64,000 bases of DNA from positions 1-64,000 of the forward strand of contig JADJES010000001.1 in the NCBI GenBank assembly GCA_016708955.1. Direction: 5' to 3'. Origin of the DNA: Nitrosomonas sp. (lineage in GTDB: Bacteria; Pseudomonadota; Gammaproteobacteria; Burkholderiales; Nitrosomonadaceae). A program made the position numbers and the translations under genes. Positions 19,137-27,727 of this stretch are shown here, in pieces; positions within the stretch are counted from its first letter, which is position 1, and each line of letters starts with the position of its first letter. The notes under the pieces are model-generated. The model saw only the letters and a program-made list of their open reading frames with translations, had not been told where the DNA came from and ran no database searches.

Positions 19137-19162
19137 AACCCTGTTGGATTACCAACAGGGTT
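19137..19162 (+). terminator. Hairpin terminator behind ftsZ
   Basis: A perfect 11-bp stem (AACCCTGTTGG / CCAACAGGGTT) with an ATTA loop starts 30 bp after the ftsZ stop. It lacks a long T run (ATCCTT follows), so it is a weak intrinsic terminator by rule. Its position at the end of a 16-gene operon facing a convergent operon supports the role. The stretch from 19163 to 19350 shows no gene. Confidence 0.65.
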
Positions 19163-19350
19163 ATCCTTGCAAGTTTATGGCAGCCTAGCAGACCGCGTTG
19201 AAAGTCTATCTGCGTTGCCGCTGCGGAGTTAAAACAGACTCAAAATACTTATTTATTAAGCAGTGAATACGTTGTTATATGATTCGCTACCGTGAAGAGG
19301 GACTGGAAGGATTGATGCATTCTTAATCAACAAATGGTCTTTTCATTCAC

Positions 19351-19806
19351 TTAATGATCATGATCGTGTTCATGTCCGCGCTCAGCACCATCTCCTTTAG
19401 GCGCAAGTGGAGTAAAGCGCGCTCCTTGCGCTTCATGCCCCGGAATTGCTATAAAAACAGTAACTGAAGTCTCTGGTGTAATTTTAAATGCACCGCTTGC
19501 TCTCATTATATTTCCATTCTCTGGCACAAGTGTTACGGCTTTCCGCTCACCATCCTTACCTGCTTGAATATTCGCTTTACCGTATCCACCCTGCACTGGA
19601 ACTGGATTATCCCCATGATCTGTTACATACAATGTCAATTCACCATCCTTGGCAACTAACTCTAAATGAAAGGGACCCGCTGCACGAAGTTGGCCGCCAT
19701 GAAGTGTCTCAACTGTAGCCAAATATTCATCAGTATGAGCCCAAGCAAACTGCGACAACATCACTATCGCGCTTAACAAAACTAATGGAATGATTCGTCT
19801 TATCAT
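19351..19806 (-). CDS. Exported His-rich protein of copper operon
   Basis: A 151-residue protein with a clear Sec signal peptide (MIRRIIPLVLLSAIVMLSQFAWA, cleavage after Ala-Trp-Ala). The mature part opens with HTDEYLATVETLHGGQLRAAGP and looks like one beta-sandwich domain. The tail RGHEHDHDH is a probable metal-binding cluster, and the mature N-terminal His may also bind metal. It is the last gene of the minus-strand copC operon, 62 bp after the CopD fusion. A role as a periplasmic copper chaperone or buffer is an inference from the His-rich tail and context; the family is not one I can name. Confidence 0.8.
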   Translation of the reverse strand: MIRRIIPLVLLSAIVMLSQFAWAHTDEYLATVETLHGGQLRAAGPFHLELVAKDGELTLYVTDHGDNPVPVQGGYGKANIQAGKDGERKAVTLVPENGNIMRASGAFKITPETSVTVFIAIPGHEAQGARFTPLAPKGDGAERGHEHDHDH

Positions 19807-19868
19807 CAGTTTACTCGCAGAGTATTAATTAAAATAAAAATGATCAAAGCGAAAAGAATTTCGCCGCA

Positions 19869-21890
19869 TTAGTGAACATGGTCACTGGGTGGCGGAAGAA
19901 TTTCTTTTTCACTATTCAACTGAACAATCTGTTTTGTTAGAACACCGATATCTGTCCAGCCACTTTCGTCTATAGCAGGTATCCACCTTGCACGCAAATA
20001 GCCAAAGCGATCTATCAAAAACTCAAGGTGCTCCGGGATCACGCCTTCATTTAATATATCCGGATTTGTAAGCGTTCTTCGAAATAAAGCATAGCTATTT
20101 TTTATCTCTAATGAACCTTCTGTTACAACCGGAAAAGGAATATCCGCTGCCATATCCATGATTTCTTGTTTATCCAGATTACTCATCGGGATCGCTAGAA
20201 TGATTGTATTAAGCTCCTGGAGCTTATCATACGATGCTTTCAATTCTTGCAGTCGTTCCTGTGATTGCGGCCACGTAAATAATACTATTATTACATTCTT
20301 CTTTTGACGAAAATCCTTTAGAACACCACTGGAACCATCATGTGCAAAATACGAAAAAATAGGCGGACCAATAGAGGGTCTCTCAGGAACAACCTCAGGG
20401 CTTTGCAAGCGCGCTTTATAACCACGCGACATGGCATGAATGTAATTGACGACGTCCCAGCGATCCTCTTCTGACAAATTACTGGAAAAGCTAGGCATAC
20501 CCGTCGCAGCTATTCCATGCGTTAACCAATGGAAGAAATCTCCAGCAGTGTGTTTTGCCGTGTGTGCTTCTGTCAATAAATCAGTGGGCGGCGGATTAAA
20601 AGTTTTTGCAATAATTCCATTGCCTTTACCTTGCGGACCATGGCAAGTCGTACAATTCTGTGAGAATAGTTTCGATCCATTAGAGATAGAGATCGCGTCA
20701 AAAGGAACAGGCGTACTCTGGTAAGTTTCAGGATAAGCAACCACTGCCAGTTTAGGTAATGCTATTGCAAAGGCGGCAATTGTTAAGACAAGCGGGACAC
20801 CAAGCCGTTTTTTTAGATCCCATTTGCCTTTAATACCTAACCCTATTGAGCCAATTGCCATTATGAAAAGTGTTACACCTATCCAGAAAAAAATCTGAAC
20901 GTTGGGTTCTTCCCAGGTAGCATCGATTGAGAATCTAAAAGGATAGGGCCAATTCTCAACCATGGCATGCTTTGCTGGTTTGGTATTAGATACGATAGTC
21001 GCCAATAATACCAAAATCATAGCAAGAACAAATTCAACGCTTACCCACCGCTTCATTTGTTGGCCACCGCTTTGAGTTTCTTCGCCATTATTAGCTCGAA
21101 TCAACAAAGGCAACCATCTGGAACGAGCTTGAAAGGCGATGATTAGAATCATCGCCAATAATGTGAGTTTTATATTTAATAACCAACCATACGAACTAGC
21201 AACCATTGCATGGTAGTCTTCCTCGATCATGCGGTCAGCAACGATAATGCCTGTGGCCATGATCATGACCATAGCTGGCAAAGCCAAAGAAGAAAACTTT
21301 TTCAAGCTATTAATACTCAGCAAATCCAACGATTGGTCTGAATAGTTCTTACTAAATATTATTAATAAGAAAGCAGGCAAAGCGCCAAACCAAATACCCG
21401 CGAAAAGAACATGCAGCGCATACGGCAGTATTGAAACGACAGACATTTCATCTGCGGCAGAATGGCTTACGAGTGATCCGATCATCAAAGGTAAAGACGC
21501 AACAACCGCGCATAGGATGTAATGCCACCTCACCCTGTAAACATGCTGAATATATAGCGCGACTCCTAACAAAACTACCGCAAATACCGCACGAGCCGCC
21601 CAAATTTTTCCTACGCGAGTCTGTTGCACGACTTCCAGCCAAGCTTCAGGCCGCCACGTATTAGCAGCAATACCGGTTGCTTCGCCTGTTGTTGTCGCCA
21701 GAATAACGAGCAATCCCAGTAAAATGACGCCACCCAACCATGGAAATATTTTTTCCAGCCGGATTACCCAAGCGCTTTCAAATACAGCTTTTTGTTGCCC
21801 AGCGATAGCAAGAAAAATACAGCTACCGAACAATATCAGATTGGCAATCAGCTGCGACCAACGCGCAAATGTAGCAACGATCTCTATCAT
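19869..21890 (-). CDS. CopD / cytochrome c / redoxin-like fusion protein
   Basis: A 673-residue, three-part membrane protein. Residues ~1-305 have eight or so membrane helices of the CopD type (copper transport across the inner membrane). Two further helices lie near 334-352 and 366-384. Residues ~400-495 form a class I cytochrome c domain with haem motif CTTCH (413-417) and a likely Met ligand in GMPSF (~465). Residues ~505-670 resemble an SCO/AhpC thioredoxin fold, but where SCO proteins carry CxxxC this one has FTWPQSQERL with no cysteine, so neither copper binding by Cys nor thiol redox is expected there. The C-terminus ends in HVH. It follows copC after 5 bp, so the two are probably cotranslated. 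An electron-transfer role linked to copper uptake is inference. Confidence 0.85.
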   Translation of the reverse strand: MIEIVATFARWSQLIANLILFGSCIFLAIAGQQKAVFESAWVIRLEKIFPWLGGVILLGLLVILATTTGEATGIAANTWRPEAWLEVVQQTRVGKIWAARAVFAVVLLGVALYIQHVYRVRWHYILCAVVASLPLMIGSLVSHSAADEMSVVSILPYALHVLFAGIWFGALPAFLLIIFSKNYSDQSLDLLSINSLKKFSSLALPAMVMIMATGIIVADRMIEEDYHAMVASSYGWLLNIKLTLLAMILIIAFQARSRWLPLLIRANNGEETQSGGQQMKRWVSVEFVLAMILVLLATIVSNTKPAKHAMVENWPYPFRFSIDATWEEPNVQIFFWIGVTLFIMAIGSIGLGIKGKWDLKKRLGVPLVLTIAAFAIALPKLAVVAYPETYQSTPVPFDAISISNGSKLFSQNCTTCHGPQGKGNGIIAKTFNPPPTDLLTEAHTAKHTAGDFFHWLTHGIAATGMPSFSSNLSEEDRWDVVNYIHAMSRGYKARLQSPEVVPERPSIGPPIFSYFAHDGSSGVLKDFRQKKNVIIVLFTWPQSQERLQELKASYDKLQELNTIILAIPMSNLDKQEIMDMAADIPFPVVTEGSLEIKNSYALFRRTLTNPDILNEGVIPEHLEFLIDRFGYLRARWIPAIDESGWTDIGVLTKQIVQLNSEKEILPPPSDHVH

Positions 21891-21895
21891 CTTTT

Positions 21896-22300
21896 TTACT
21901 TTTTATCGCTTGCAACTGTGAAATTGTATTCTGAATCAACCACGTGACCATCGATAGAAAGCACCCGGAATTTTACTGTATAGCGCCCCGGTTGCATATC
22001 CGGTAATTCCAGCACAACAGACTTCGGGTCTTTTGAATCCACTTCTACTTTGTTGTCCGTAATAGATTTTTTATCCTCATTGAGTACCGAAAGCGCCGCA
22101 TAAGCGGGTTCAATTTCTTCATTGAACCAGAGATGAATCCGTGCGGGCGGTGTGGAAAGCACTGCACGACGAGCGGGTTCAGCTTTAACTAAAGAGGCAT
22201 GTGCCAATACTTGGCTTGCCTGCATAAGCGTCATTACCGCTACTAATACGGATAACGCTAAGAATCGCTTAAAAATAAGTCCAGGCCATTTTATTTTCAT
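21896..22300 (-). CDS. copC: Periplasmic copper-binding protein CopC
   Basis: A 134-residue exported protein with signal peptide ending in VLA and a mature N-terminus of HASLVKAEPA; in CopC proteins the free N-terminal His is a Cu(II) ligand. The IHLWFNEEIEP strand and the C-terminal SIDGHVVDSEYNF, which supplies the Asp and His of the same Cu(II) site, are clear. A strong AAGGAG Shine-Dalgarno precedes the ATG at 22300. It is the first gene of a three-gene minus-strand operon with the CopD fusion. It probably delivers copper to CopD; ammonia oxidisers have a high copper need, which would make uptake rather than resistance plausible (inference). Confidence 0.92.
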   Translation of the reverse strand: MKIKWPGLIFKRFLALSVLVAVMTLMQASQVLAHASLVKAEPARRAVLSTPPARIHLWFNEEIEPAYAALSVLNEDKKSITDNKVEVDSKDPKSVVLELPDMQPGRYTVKFRVLSIDGHVVDSEYNFTVASDKK

Positions 22301-22458
22301 TCGTAAACTCCTTATAGATTTGTTATATCACCTTGTGAGAGCGGAGCTTTAATTTAGTTCCGAGCATCTATCAAACCAAACAGCTTCTGTTTTTTTGATC
22401 TATATTACTATTTGCTTAGACTCCTTCAAATATAGGCTAAATTTGACTTTTATCCTAT

Positions 22459-23283
22459 TCACATTTCTGACCAGCCAATGACACCCGTGTATGCAGTCAC
22501 CAATATAACCATACCAAATACGATGCGATACCAGGCAAATATCGTAAAATCATGATTACTGATAAAGCGGAGCAGCCCGCGCACCGCCAGCAGCGCGCTG
22601 ATGAAGGCGGCCACAAAACCCACCGCAAACATGCCCAAATCATCCCATTCTAGAAACTCACGATGCTTGTAAACATCATAAAAAGTGGCTGCAAACATGA
22701 TGGGAATTGCCAGGAAAAATGAAAATTCTGTGGCGGCTTTGCGCGATAAGCCAAAAAACAAACCACCGATAATCGTAGCACCCGAGCGTGAAGTGCCAGG
22801 AATTAGCGCAAGGCATTGTGCCAACCCGACTTTCAATGCGTGTTTCCAGTCCATATCGTCGACTTGTTCCACTTCAATCACATGTGTTCTGCGCTCTGCC
22901 CACAAAATTAGGAAACCGCCGATGATCAACGCCAGTGCAACCGGTACAGGGTGAAACAAATAGTATTTGATGGTTTTAATAAACAGTAGCCCCATGATTG
23001 CGGCCGGCAGAAACGCAATCAGCAGGTTGATCACAAAACGATTGGCTGCCGGATTGGAACCGACGCCACGGATCACTTCGATGATCTTACTGCGATATTC
23101 CCAGCACACTGCCAAAATCGCACCCAACTGAATCGCGATGGTAAATACCATGGCGCGCTCATCATTGAAATCAAGCAAATCACCAACTAGGATCAAATGA
23201 CCGGTGGAAGAAACCGGCAGAAATTCAGTCAATCCCTCAACAACGCCCAGGATCAACGCTTTAAACAGTAAAATTAAATCCAT
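22459..23283 (-). CDS. uppP: Undecaprenyl-diphosphatase UppP (BacA)
   Basis: Membrane phosphatase recycling undecaprenyl pyrophosphate to the monophosphate used by MraY. Both active-site motifs are present: EGLTEFLPVSSTGHL near residue 17 and PGTSRSGATI near residue 165, in a protein with about eight membrane helices. The frame extends to a TTG at 23340, but the ATG at 23283 gives MDLILLFKALILG, the usual UppP N-terminus, and 274 residues. It lies about 60 bp downstream of thiC on the same strand; the functional link to thiamine is not obvious. Confidence 0.95.
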   Translation of the reverse strand: MDLILLFKALILGVVEGLTEFLPVSSTGHLILVGDLLDFNDERAMVFTIAIQLGAILAVCWEYRSKIIEVIRGVGSNPAANRFVINLLIAFLPAAIMGLLFIKTIKYYLFHPVPVALALIIGGFLILWAERRTHVIEVEQVDDMDWKHALKVGLAQCLALIPGTSRSGATIIGGLFFGLSRKAATEFSFFLAIPIMFAATFYDVYKHREFLEWDDLGMFAVGFVAAFISALLAVRGLLRFISNHDFTIFAWYRIVFGMVILVTAYTGVIGWSEM

Positions 23284-23342
23284 ATCGTGTTGTTCTATGC
23301 TTATATAAGATTGAATTTGACAATAAGAACGTGCAATCAACT

Positions 23343-25238
23343 TTACAATTTACTGTAAATTTCCGCACCCTTTTCCTTAAACTCCGCTGATTTTTGCGCC
23401 ATCCCCAGCTTCAAGGCGTCTTCTTCAGCGACCCCCTGATTGGCGGCATATTCCCGCACATCCTGAGTAATTTTCATTGAACAGAAATGCGGGCCGCACA
23501 TCGAGCAAAAGTGCGCCACCTTTGCGCCATCCTGCGGCAAGGTCTCATCATGGAATTGTTGTGCCTTGTCCGGATCAAGGCTGAGATTAAACTGGTCTTC
23601 CCAACGGAATTCAAAACGTGCTTTGGACAGCGCATTATCCCGAATTTGCGCGCCGGGATGTCCTTTTGCCAGATCCGCTGCATGCGCGGCGATTTTGTAG
23701 GTAATGATACCGTCCTTAACATCATCCTTGTCCGGCAAGCCCAGATGCTCTTTAGGCGTTACATAACACAACATCGCGGTACCATACCAACCGATCATCG
23801 CAGCACCAATAGCGGATGTAATATGATCGTAACCGGGGGCGATGTCGGTCGTCAGCGGACCTAGCGTATAAAAAGGCGCCTCATCGCAATACTTCAATTG
23901 CAATTCCATGTTTTCCTTGATCAAGTGCATCGGCACATGGCCGGGTCCTTCGATCATGGTTTGCACATCATGTTTCCAAGCTATCTTGGTTAATTCACCC
24001 AGCGTTTTCAGTTCGGCAAATTGTGCTTCATCATTTGCATCATAAATAGAACCAGGACGGAGTCCATCACCCAGCGAGAAGCTAACATCATAAGCCTTCA
24101 TGATCTCGCAAATTTCTTCAAAGTGCGTATATAGGAAGCTTTCCTTGTGATGTGACAAACACCATTTGGCCATAATCGAACCGCCGCGAGAGACGATACC
24201 CGTCATGCGTTTCGCGGTCATCGGCACATACGCAAGGCGCACACCGGCATGGATGGTAAAGTAATCGACCCCCTGCTCGGCCTGTTCGATCAGCGTGTCA
24301 CGGAAAATTTCCCAGGTTAATTCCTCCGCTTTGCCGTCGACTTTTTCCAATGCCTGATAAATAGGCACCGTACCAATCGGTACCGGGCTGTTGCGGATGA
24401 TCCACTCGCGCGTTTCGTGAATGTTCTTGCCGGTGGAAAGATCCATCACTGTGTCACCACCCCAACGGATCGCCCAGGTCATTTTTTCCACTTCTTCCTG
24501 AATGCTCGAACCTAATGCGGAATTACCGATATTCGCGTTTATTTTGACCAGAAAATTACGTCCAATAATCATTGGCTCGGATTCAGGATGGTTGATATTA
24601 GCCGGAATGATGGCCCGCCCTCGCGCTACTTCATCGCGCACAAATTCCGGGGTTATCAGTTTGGGTAATGATGCGCCAAAATCCTGTCCTGGATGCTGAC
24701 GGGTTAATAGTTCATGATTTTGCGCATTGAATGCCTCAACGTGCTGATTCTCGCGAATCGCGATAAACTCCATTTCTGGTGTAATGATGCCACGGCGTGC
24801 ATAATGCATCTGTGTGACATTTAATCCGGCCTTGCTGCGGCGCGGTTGTCGTTGCAAGTTAAAGCGCATGTCTGCAAGCTTAGGGTCTTTTAAACGTTCC
24901 AGGCTGTATGCAGAATTGAGACCTGATAATATTTCGGTATCATTACGCTCATCAATCCATTTTTCGCGCAATGCTGGCAGTCCGGAGCGGATATCTATCT
25001 TTATCGCTGGATCCGAATAGAGACCGGAGGTATCGTAAACCCAGATCGGCGGATTTTTTTCCGCACCTGTACTGATGGTAGTATCGCTCTGGCGGATTTC
25101 CCGCATTGGCACCTGAATATCGGTTCGCGAGCCTTGTACATAGATTTTGCGTGAATTCGGTAGCGGTTTTACTGCTGCCGCATCGACTTCAGCGGTTGTG
25201 TTGGAAAAACTTTTTGGGTTTAAAACTGTAATACTCAT
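23343..25238 (-). CDS. thiC: Phosphomethylpyrimidine synthase ThiC
   Basis: Radical-SAM enzyme converting aminoimidazole ribotide to the hydroxymethylpyrimidine phosphate moiety of thiamine. The C-terminal CSMCGPHFCSM carries the CxxCxxxxC cluster ligands characteristic of ThiC. The start at 25238 is fixed by an AAGGAG Shine-Dalgarno about 10 bases upstream; the frame runs on to another ATG at 25265, which would place the Shine-Dalgarno inside the gene. The protein is 631 residues, as usual. Expression is expected to be controlled by the TPP riboswitch just upstream. Confidence 0.97.
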   Translation of the reverse strand: MSITVLNPKSFSNTTAEVDAAAVKPLPNSRKIYVQGSRTDIQVPMREIRQSDTTISTGAEKNPPIWVYDTSGLYSDPAIKIDIRSGLPALREKWIDERNDTEILSGLNSAYSLERLKDPKLADMRFNLQRQPRRSKAGLNVTQMHYARRGIITPEMEFIAIRENQHVEAFNAQNHELLTRQHPGQDFGASLPKLITPEFVRDEVARGRAIIPANINHPESEPMIIGRNFLVKINANIGNSALGSSIQEEVEKMTWAIRWGGDTVMDLSTGKNIHETREWIIRNSPVPIGTVPIYQALEKVDGKAEELTWEIFRDTLIEQAEQGVDYFTIHAGVRLAYVPMTAKRMTGIVSRGGSIMAKWCLSHHKESFLYTHFEEICEIMKAYDVSFSLGDGLRPGSIYDANDEAQFAELKTLGELTKIAWKHDVQTMIEGPGHVPMHLIKENMELQLKYCDEAPFYTLGPLTTDIAPGYDHITSAIGAAMIGWYGTAMLCYVTPKEHLGLPDKDDVKDGIITYKIAAHAADLAKGHPGAQIRDNALSKARFEFRWEDQFNLSLDPDKAQQFHDETLPQDGAKVAHFCSMCGPHFCSMKITQDVREYAANQGVAEEDALKLGMAQKSAEFKEKGAEIYSKL

Positions 25239-25280
25239 TATAGTATTGCTCCTTAGAAATGCCATAAAGAGCGGGAGGAT

Positions 25281-25380
25281 AAATCCCAGCTTCCCTACGG
25301 CGGCATTATCCGCGTCAGGTATTAAGGGACTATCTCACCAAATATCAGACAATTCTGAAAACGGACCCCTAGCTGATGCT
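25281..25380 (-). promoter_or_regulatory. TPP riboswitch (THI element) upstream of thiC
   Basis: Read on the minus strand, the region carries the THI-box core: TAGGGGTCC, then GGTGAGATAGTCCC, then TTAATACCTGACGCGGATAA and TGCCGCCGTAGGGAAGC. These are the conserved elements of the thiamine pyrophosphate aptamer in their normal order. The following purine-rich TTTATCCTCCCGCTC and the AAGGAG of thiC suggest control by masking the ribosome binding site or by termination. The distance to the thiC ATG is about 45 bases. Confidence 0.92.
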
Positions 25381-25444
25381 GTGAAGCTAATGGAAATGTG
25401 AAATAATTGCAAGTCTTACATCAATTTGAGAATACGGATTAGAA

Positions 25445-26098
25445 ATGAATCTTGAACAAACTCGATTTAATATGGTTGCGCAGCAAATTCGCACATGGAA
25501 TGTATTGGATGATAACGTACTGGATTTACTGTACAAAATAAAGCGTGAAGAATTTATTCCAACAGAAAATCGCGCAATGGCTTTTGTCGATATGGAAATT
25601 CCGCTGGGTTATGGCCAGGTTATGCTTACCCCAAAAATGGAGGCACGCATCGTGCAGGAACTTCACGTCAAAAAAACAGACAAAATTCTGGAAGTTGGCA
25701 GCGGCAGCGGATATCTGACGGCCCTACTGGCCGATCAGGGTGCGCACGTTTACAGTGTGGAAATCATTCCTGAACTCAAAACGTTCGCGGAAAATAATCT
25801 TAAAGCGCACGAGATCACAAATGTAACCATCGAACTGGGTGATGCTGCACGGGGTTGGCGTAAAAATGAACCCTATGATGTGATTGTTTTAACGGCATCG
25901 ACACCGGCCTTACCCAATGCTTTTCAGGAAAGCTTGAATCCGGGAGGACGGTTATTTGCGATTGTCGGAGAAGATCCGGTCATGGAAGCTTTGCTGATCA
26001 CCTGTATAGCGCCCGGTAAATTCACCACAACCAGGCTGTTTGAAACCAGCACACCACCGCTCATCAACGCGCTGCAACCGACAAGGTTTACCTTTTGA
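25445..26098 (+). CDS. Protein-L-isoaspartate O-methyltransferase family protein
   Basis: A 217-residue SAM-dependent methyltransferase of the Pcm family. The SAM motif LEVGSGSGYLTALLADQG lies near residue 80. The N-terminus (MVAQQIRTWNVLDDNVLDLL) is the variant common in Pcm-like proteins encoded beside TolC rather than the canonical Pcm start with its SerArg-rich motif. Repair of isoaspartate is the family function but should not be assumed. It lies divergent from thiC and 88 bp upstream of the tolC-family gene. Confidence 0.85.
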   Translation: MNLEQTRFNMVAQQIRTWNVLDDNVLDLLYKIKREEFIPTENRAMAFVDMEIPLGYGQVMLTPKMEARIVQELHVKKTDKILEVGSGSGYLTALLADQGAHVYSVEIIPELKTFAENNLKAHEITNVTIELGDAARGWRKNEPYDVIVLTASTPALPNAFQESLNPGGRLFAIVGEDPVMEALLITCIAPGKFTTTRLFETSTPPLINALQPTRFTF

Positions 26099-26186
26099 GT
26101 ATTAAAGAAATTACATGTGTTATCCGACCCTGTGCTCGACTTATAACTGAAGCTTCATCAGCTCCGAATCCCTATCGGGAAAATCC

Positions 26187-27503
26187 ATGAAATTCTTGCA
26201 ATTTGTTTTTGTGGTCTTTATCGGCATTCTATGGCCTTGCTCTCTGCAAGCAGCCGATTTGATGGGTATCTATCAGGAGGCTTTAACCCAAGATCCACAG
26301 TATCGATCGGCACGTGCTGCTTATCAAGCTGCAGAAGAAAAATTACCGCAAGGTAGAGCCGGGTTTTTACCGAATATCACGTTCTCGGCAACACGCCAGG
26401 TGCAAGAAGTGGAAACCAGTTTCGCCGGCACAAATATTATTCAAAACAGGGGCCTTGTCCTTTCCGCGACGCAACCGCTTTTCCGGATGCAGAATATTGT
26501 CATCTATCAGCAGTCAAAAATAGAAGTCAGCAAAGCCGATGCACAATTTGTCGTTGCCGCACAGGATTTGATATTGCGGGTTGCGCAAGCGTATTTTGAT
26601 GTTTTGGATGCTCAGATCGATGTCGAAGTCGCCGAAGCGCAGAAAAAAGCGATTCTGATACAACTGGAACAAGCCAAGCGCAATTTTGAAGTAGGCGTAT
26701 CCACCATTGTGGATACCAATGAAGCGCAAGCACGTCATGATCTGGTTATTTCGCAAGAAATCGCTGCGCGCAATGCGCTTGAAATCAAGAAACGCACGTT
26801 ACAAGGCATAATTGACCGCTTTCCTGAAAATCTCGTAGGCGCTAAGGAAATTGCCGCGGATTTGACTAATATGCGATATAGCAGCATGGACGAATGGGTG
26901 CGTGTGGCTGAAGAAAAGAACTTTGCTCTGAAAATCCAGCAAGCTGCGTATGAAATAGCCCATCAGGATGTAAAAAAAGTCTGGGCGCAACATTACCCGA
27001 CAGTGGATCTGGTCGCCCAATATAGTGATCAGACTGGTGTTGGTGGTGCGATTACTGGACGTGGAATCGATCTCACATCCAAATCAATCGGGCTGCAACT
27101 TAATTTTCCCATATTTCAGGGTTTTTCTGTGCAATCCCAAGTACGCGAGGCATTGGCGCTGCAGAATAGAGCATTACACGATCTGGAGAACACCCGGCGT
27201 AACATCACGCTACAAATACGCCAGCAATATCTGAATGTCACGAATGGTATTGCGCAGGTAAAAGCACTCAAACAAGCTTTGATATCCAGTCAAAGTCAGT
27301 TAGATTCAACTATTCTTGGACAACAAGTCGGCGTTAGAACTGAAGTGGATGTACTGAATGTCCAGCAACAACTGTACTCTGCCAGGCGCGACTTAGCCAA
27401 AGCGTATCACAGCTATCTGATGTCCAGATTACGCCTGAGCGCGGAAGCCGGTGAACTGGATGAAGATACGCTGACACAAATTAACGCGATGCTGATCAAG
27501 TAA
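26187..27503 (+). CDS. tolC: TolC-family outer membrane efflux protein
   Basis: A 438-residue outer membrane channel subunit for tripartite export. Signal peptide of about 22 residues ending in LQA, then ADLMGIYQEALTQDPQYRSARA, the standard TolC opening. Two homologous repeats of long helices follow, each with the conserved QQ/Q-rich NxxxAR-like segments (QAKRNFEVGVSTIVDTNEAQARHD and, later, a VGVRTEVDVLNVQQQL stretch). It could serve type I secretion, including the RTX protein and DevBCA-like exporter about 30 kb away (inference). The 224-bp gap after it holds no gene I can support. Confidence 0.92.
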   Translation: MKFLQFVFVVFIGILWPCSLQAADLMGIYQEALTQDPQYRSARAAYQAAEEKLPQGRAGFLPNITFSATRQVQEVETSFAGTNIIQNRGLVLSATQPLFRMQNIVIYQQSKIEVSKADAQFVVAAQDLILRVAQAYFDVLDAQIDVEVAEAQKKAILIQLEQAKRNFEVGVSTIVDTNEAQARHDLVISQEIAARNALEIKKRTLQGIIDRFPENLVGAKEIAADLTNMRYSSMDEWVRVAEEKNFALKIQQAAYEIAHQDVKKVWAQHYPTVDLVAQYSDQTGVGGAITGRGIDLTSKSIGLQLNFPIFQGFSVQSQVREALALQNRALHDLENTRRNITLQIRQQYLNVTNGIAQVKALKQALISSQSQLDSTILGQQVGVRTEVDVLNVQQQLYSARRDLAKAYHSYLMSRLRLSAEAGELDEDTLTQINAMLIK

Positions 27504-27727
27504 TCGGCAATTCCTCGAAATGAAGGCAGGATGATGCCAAACGAGCACGGCCACTACTTCACTTCATAATTACACATGCCTTGCGGTTGGCAAGCCGTTA
27601 AAAATGGATTCGCGGCAGCCGATGCAAGGCAAAAACAGGCGAAAAGTCCAGTTTATACGTGATAAATGAGCATCTTTAGTTTGTTTTTAGCATCACAACA
27701 ACTCCGATAATTTTTCAATTGGCCTTG

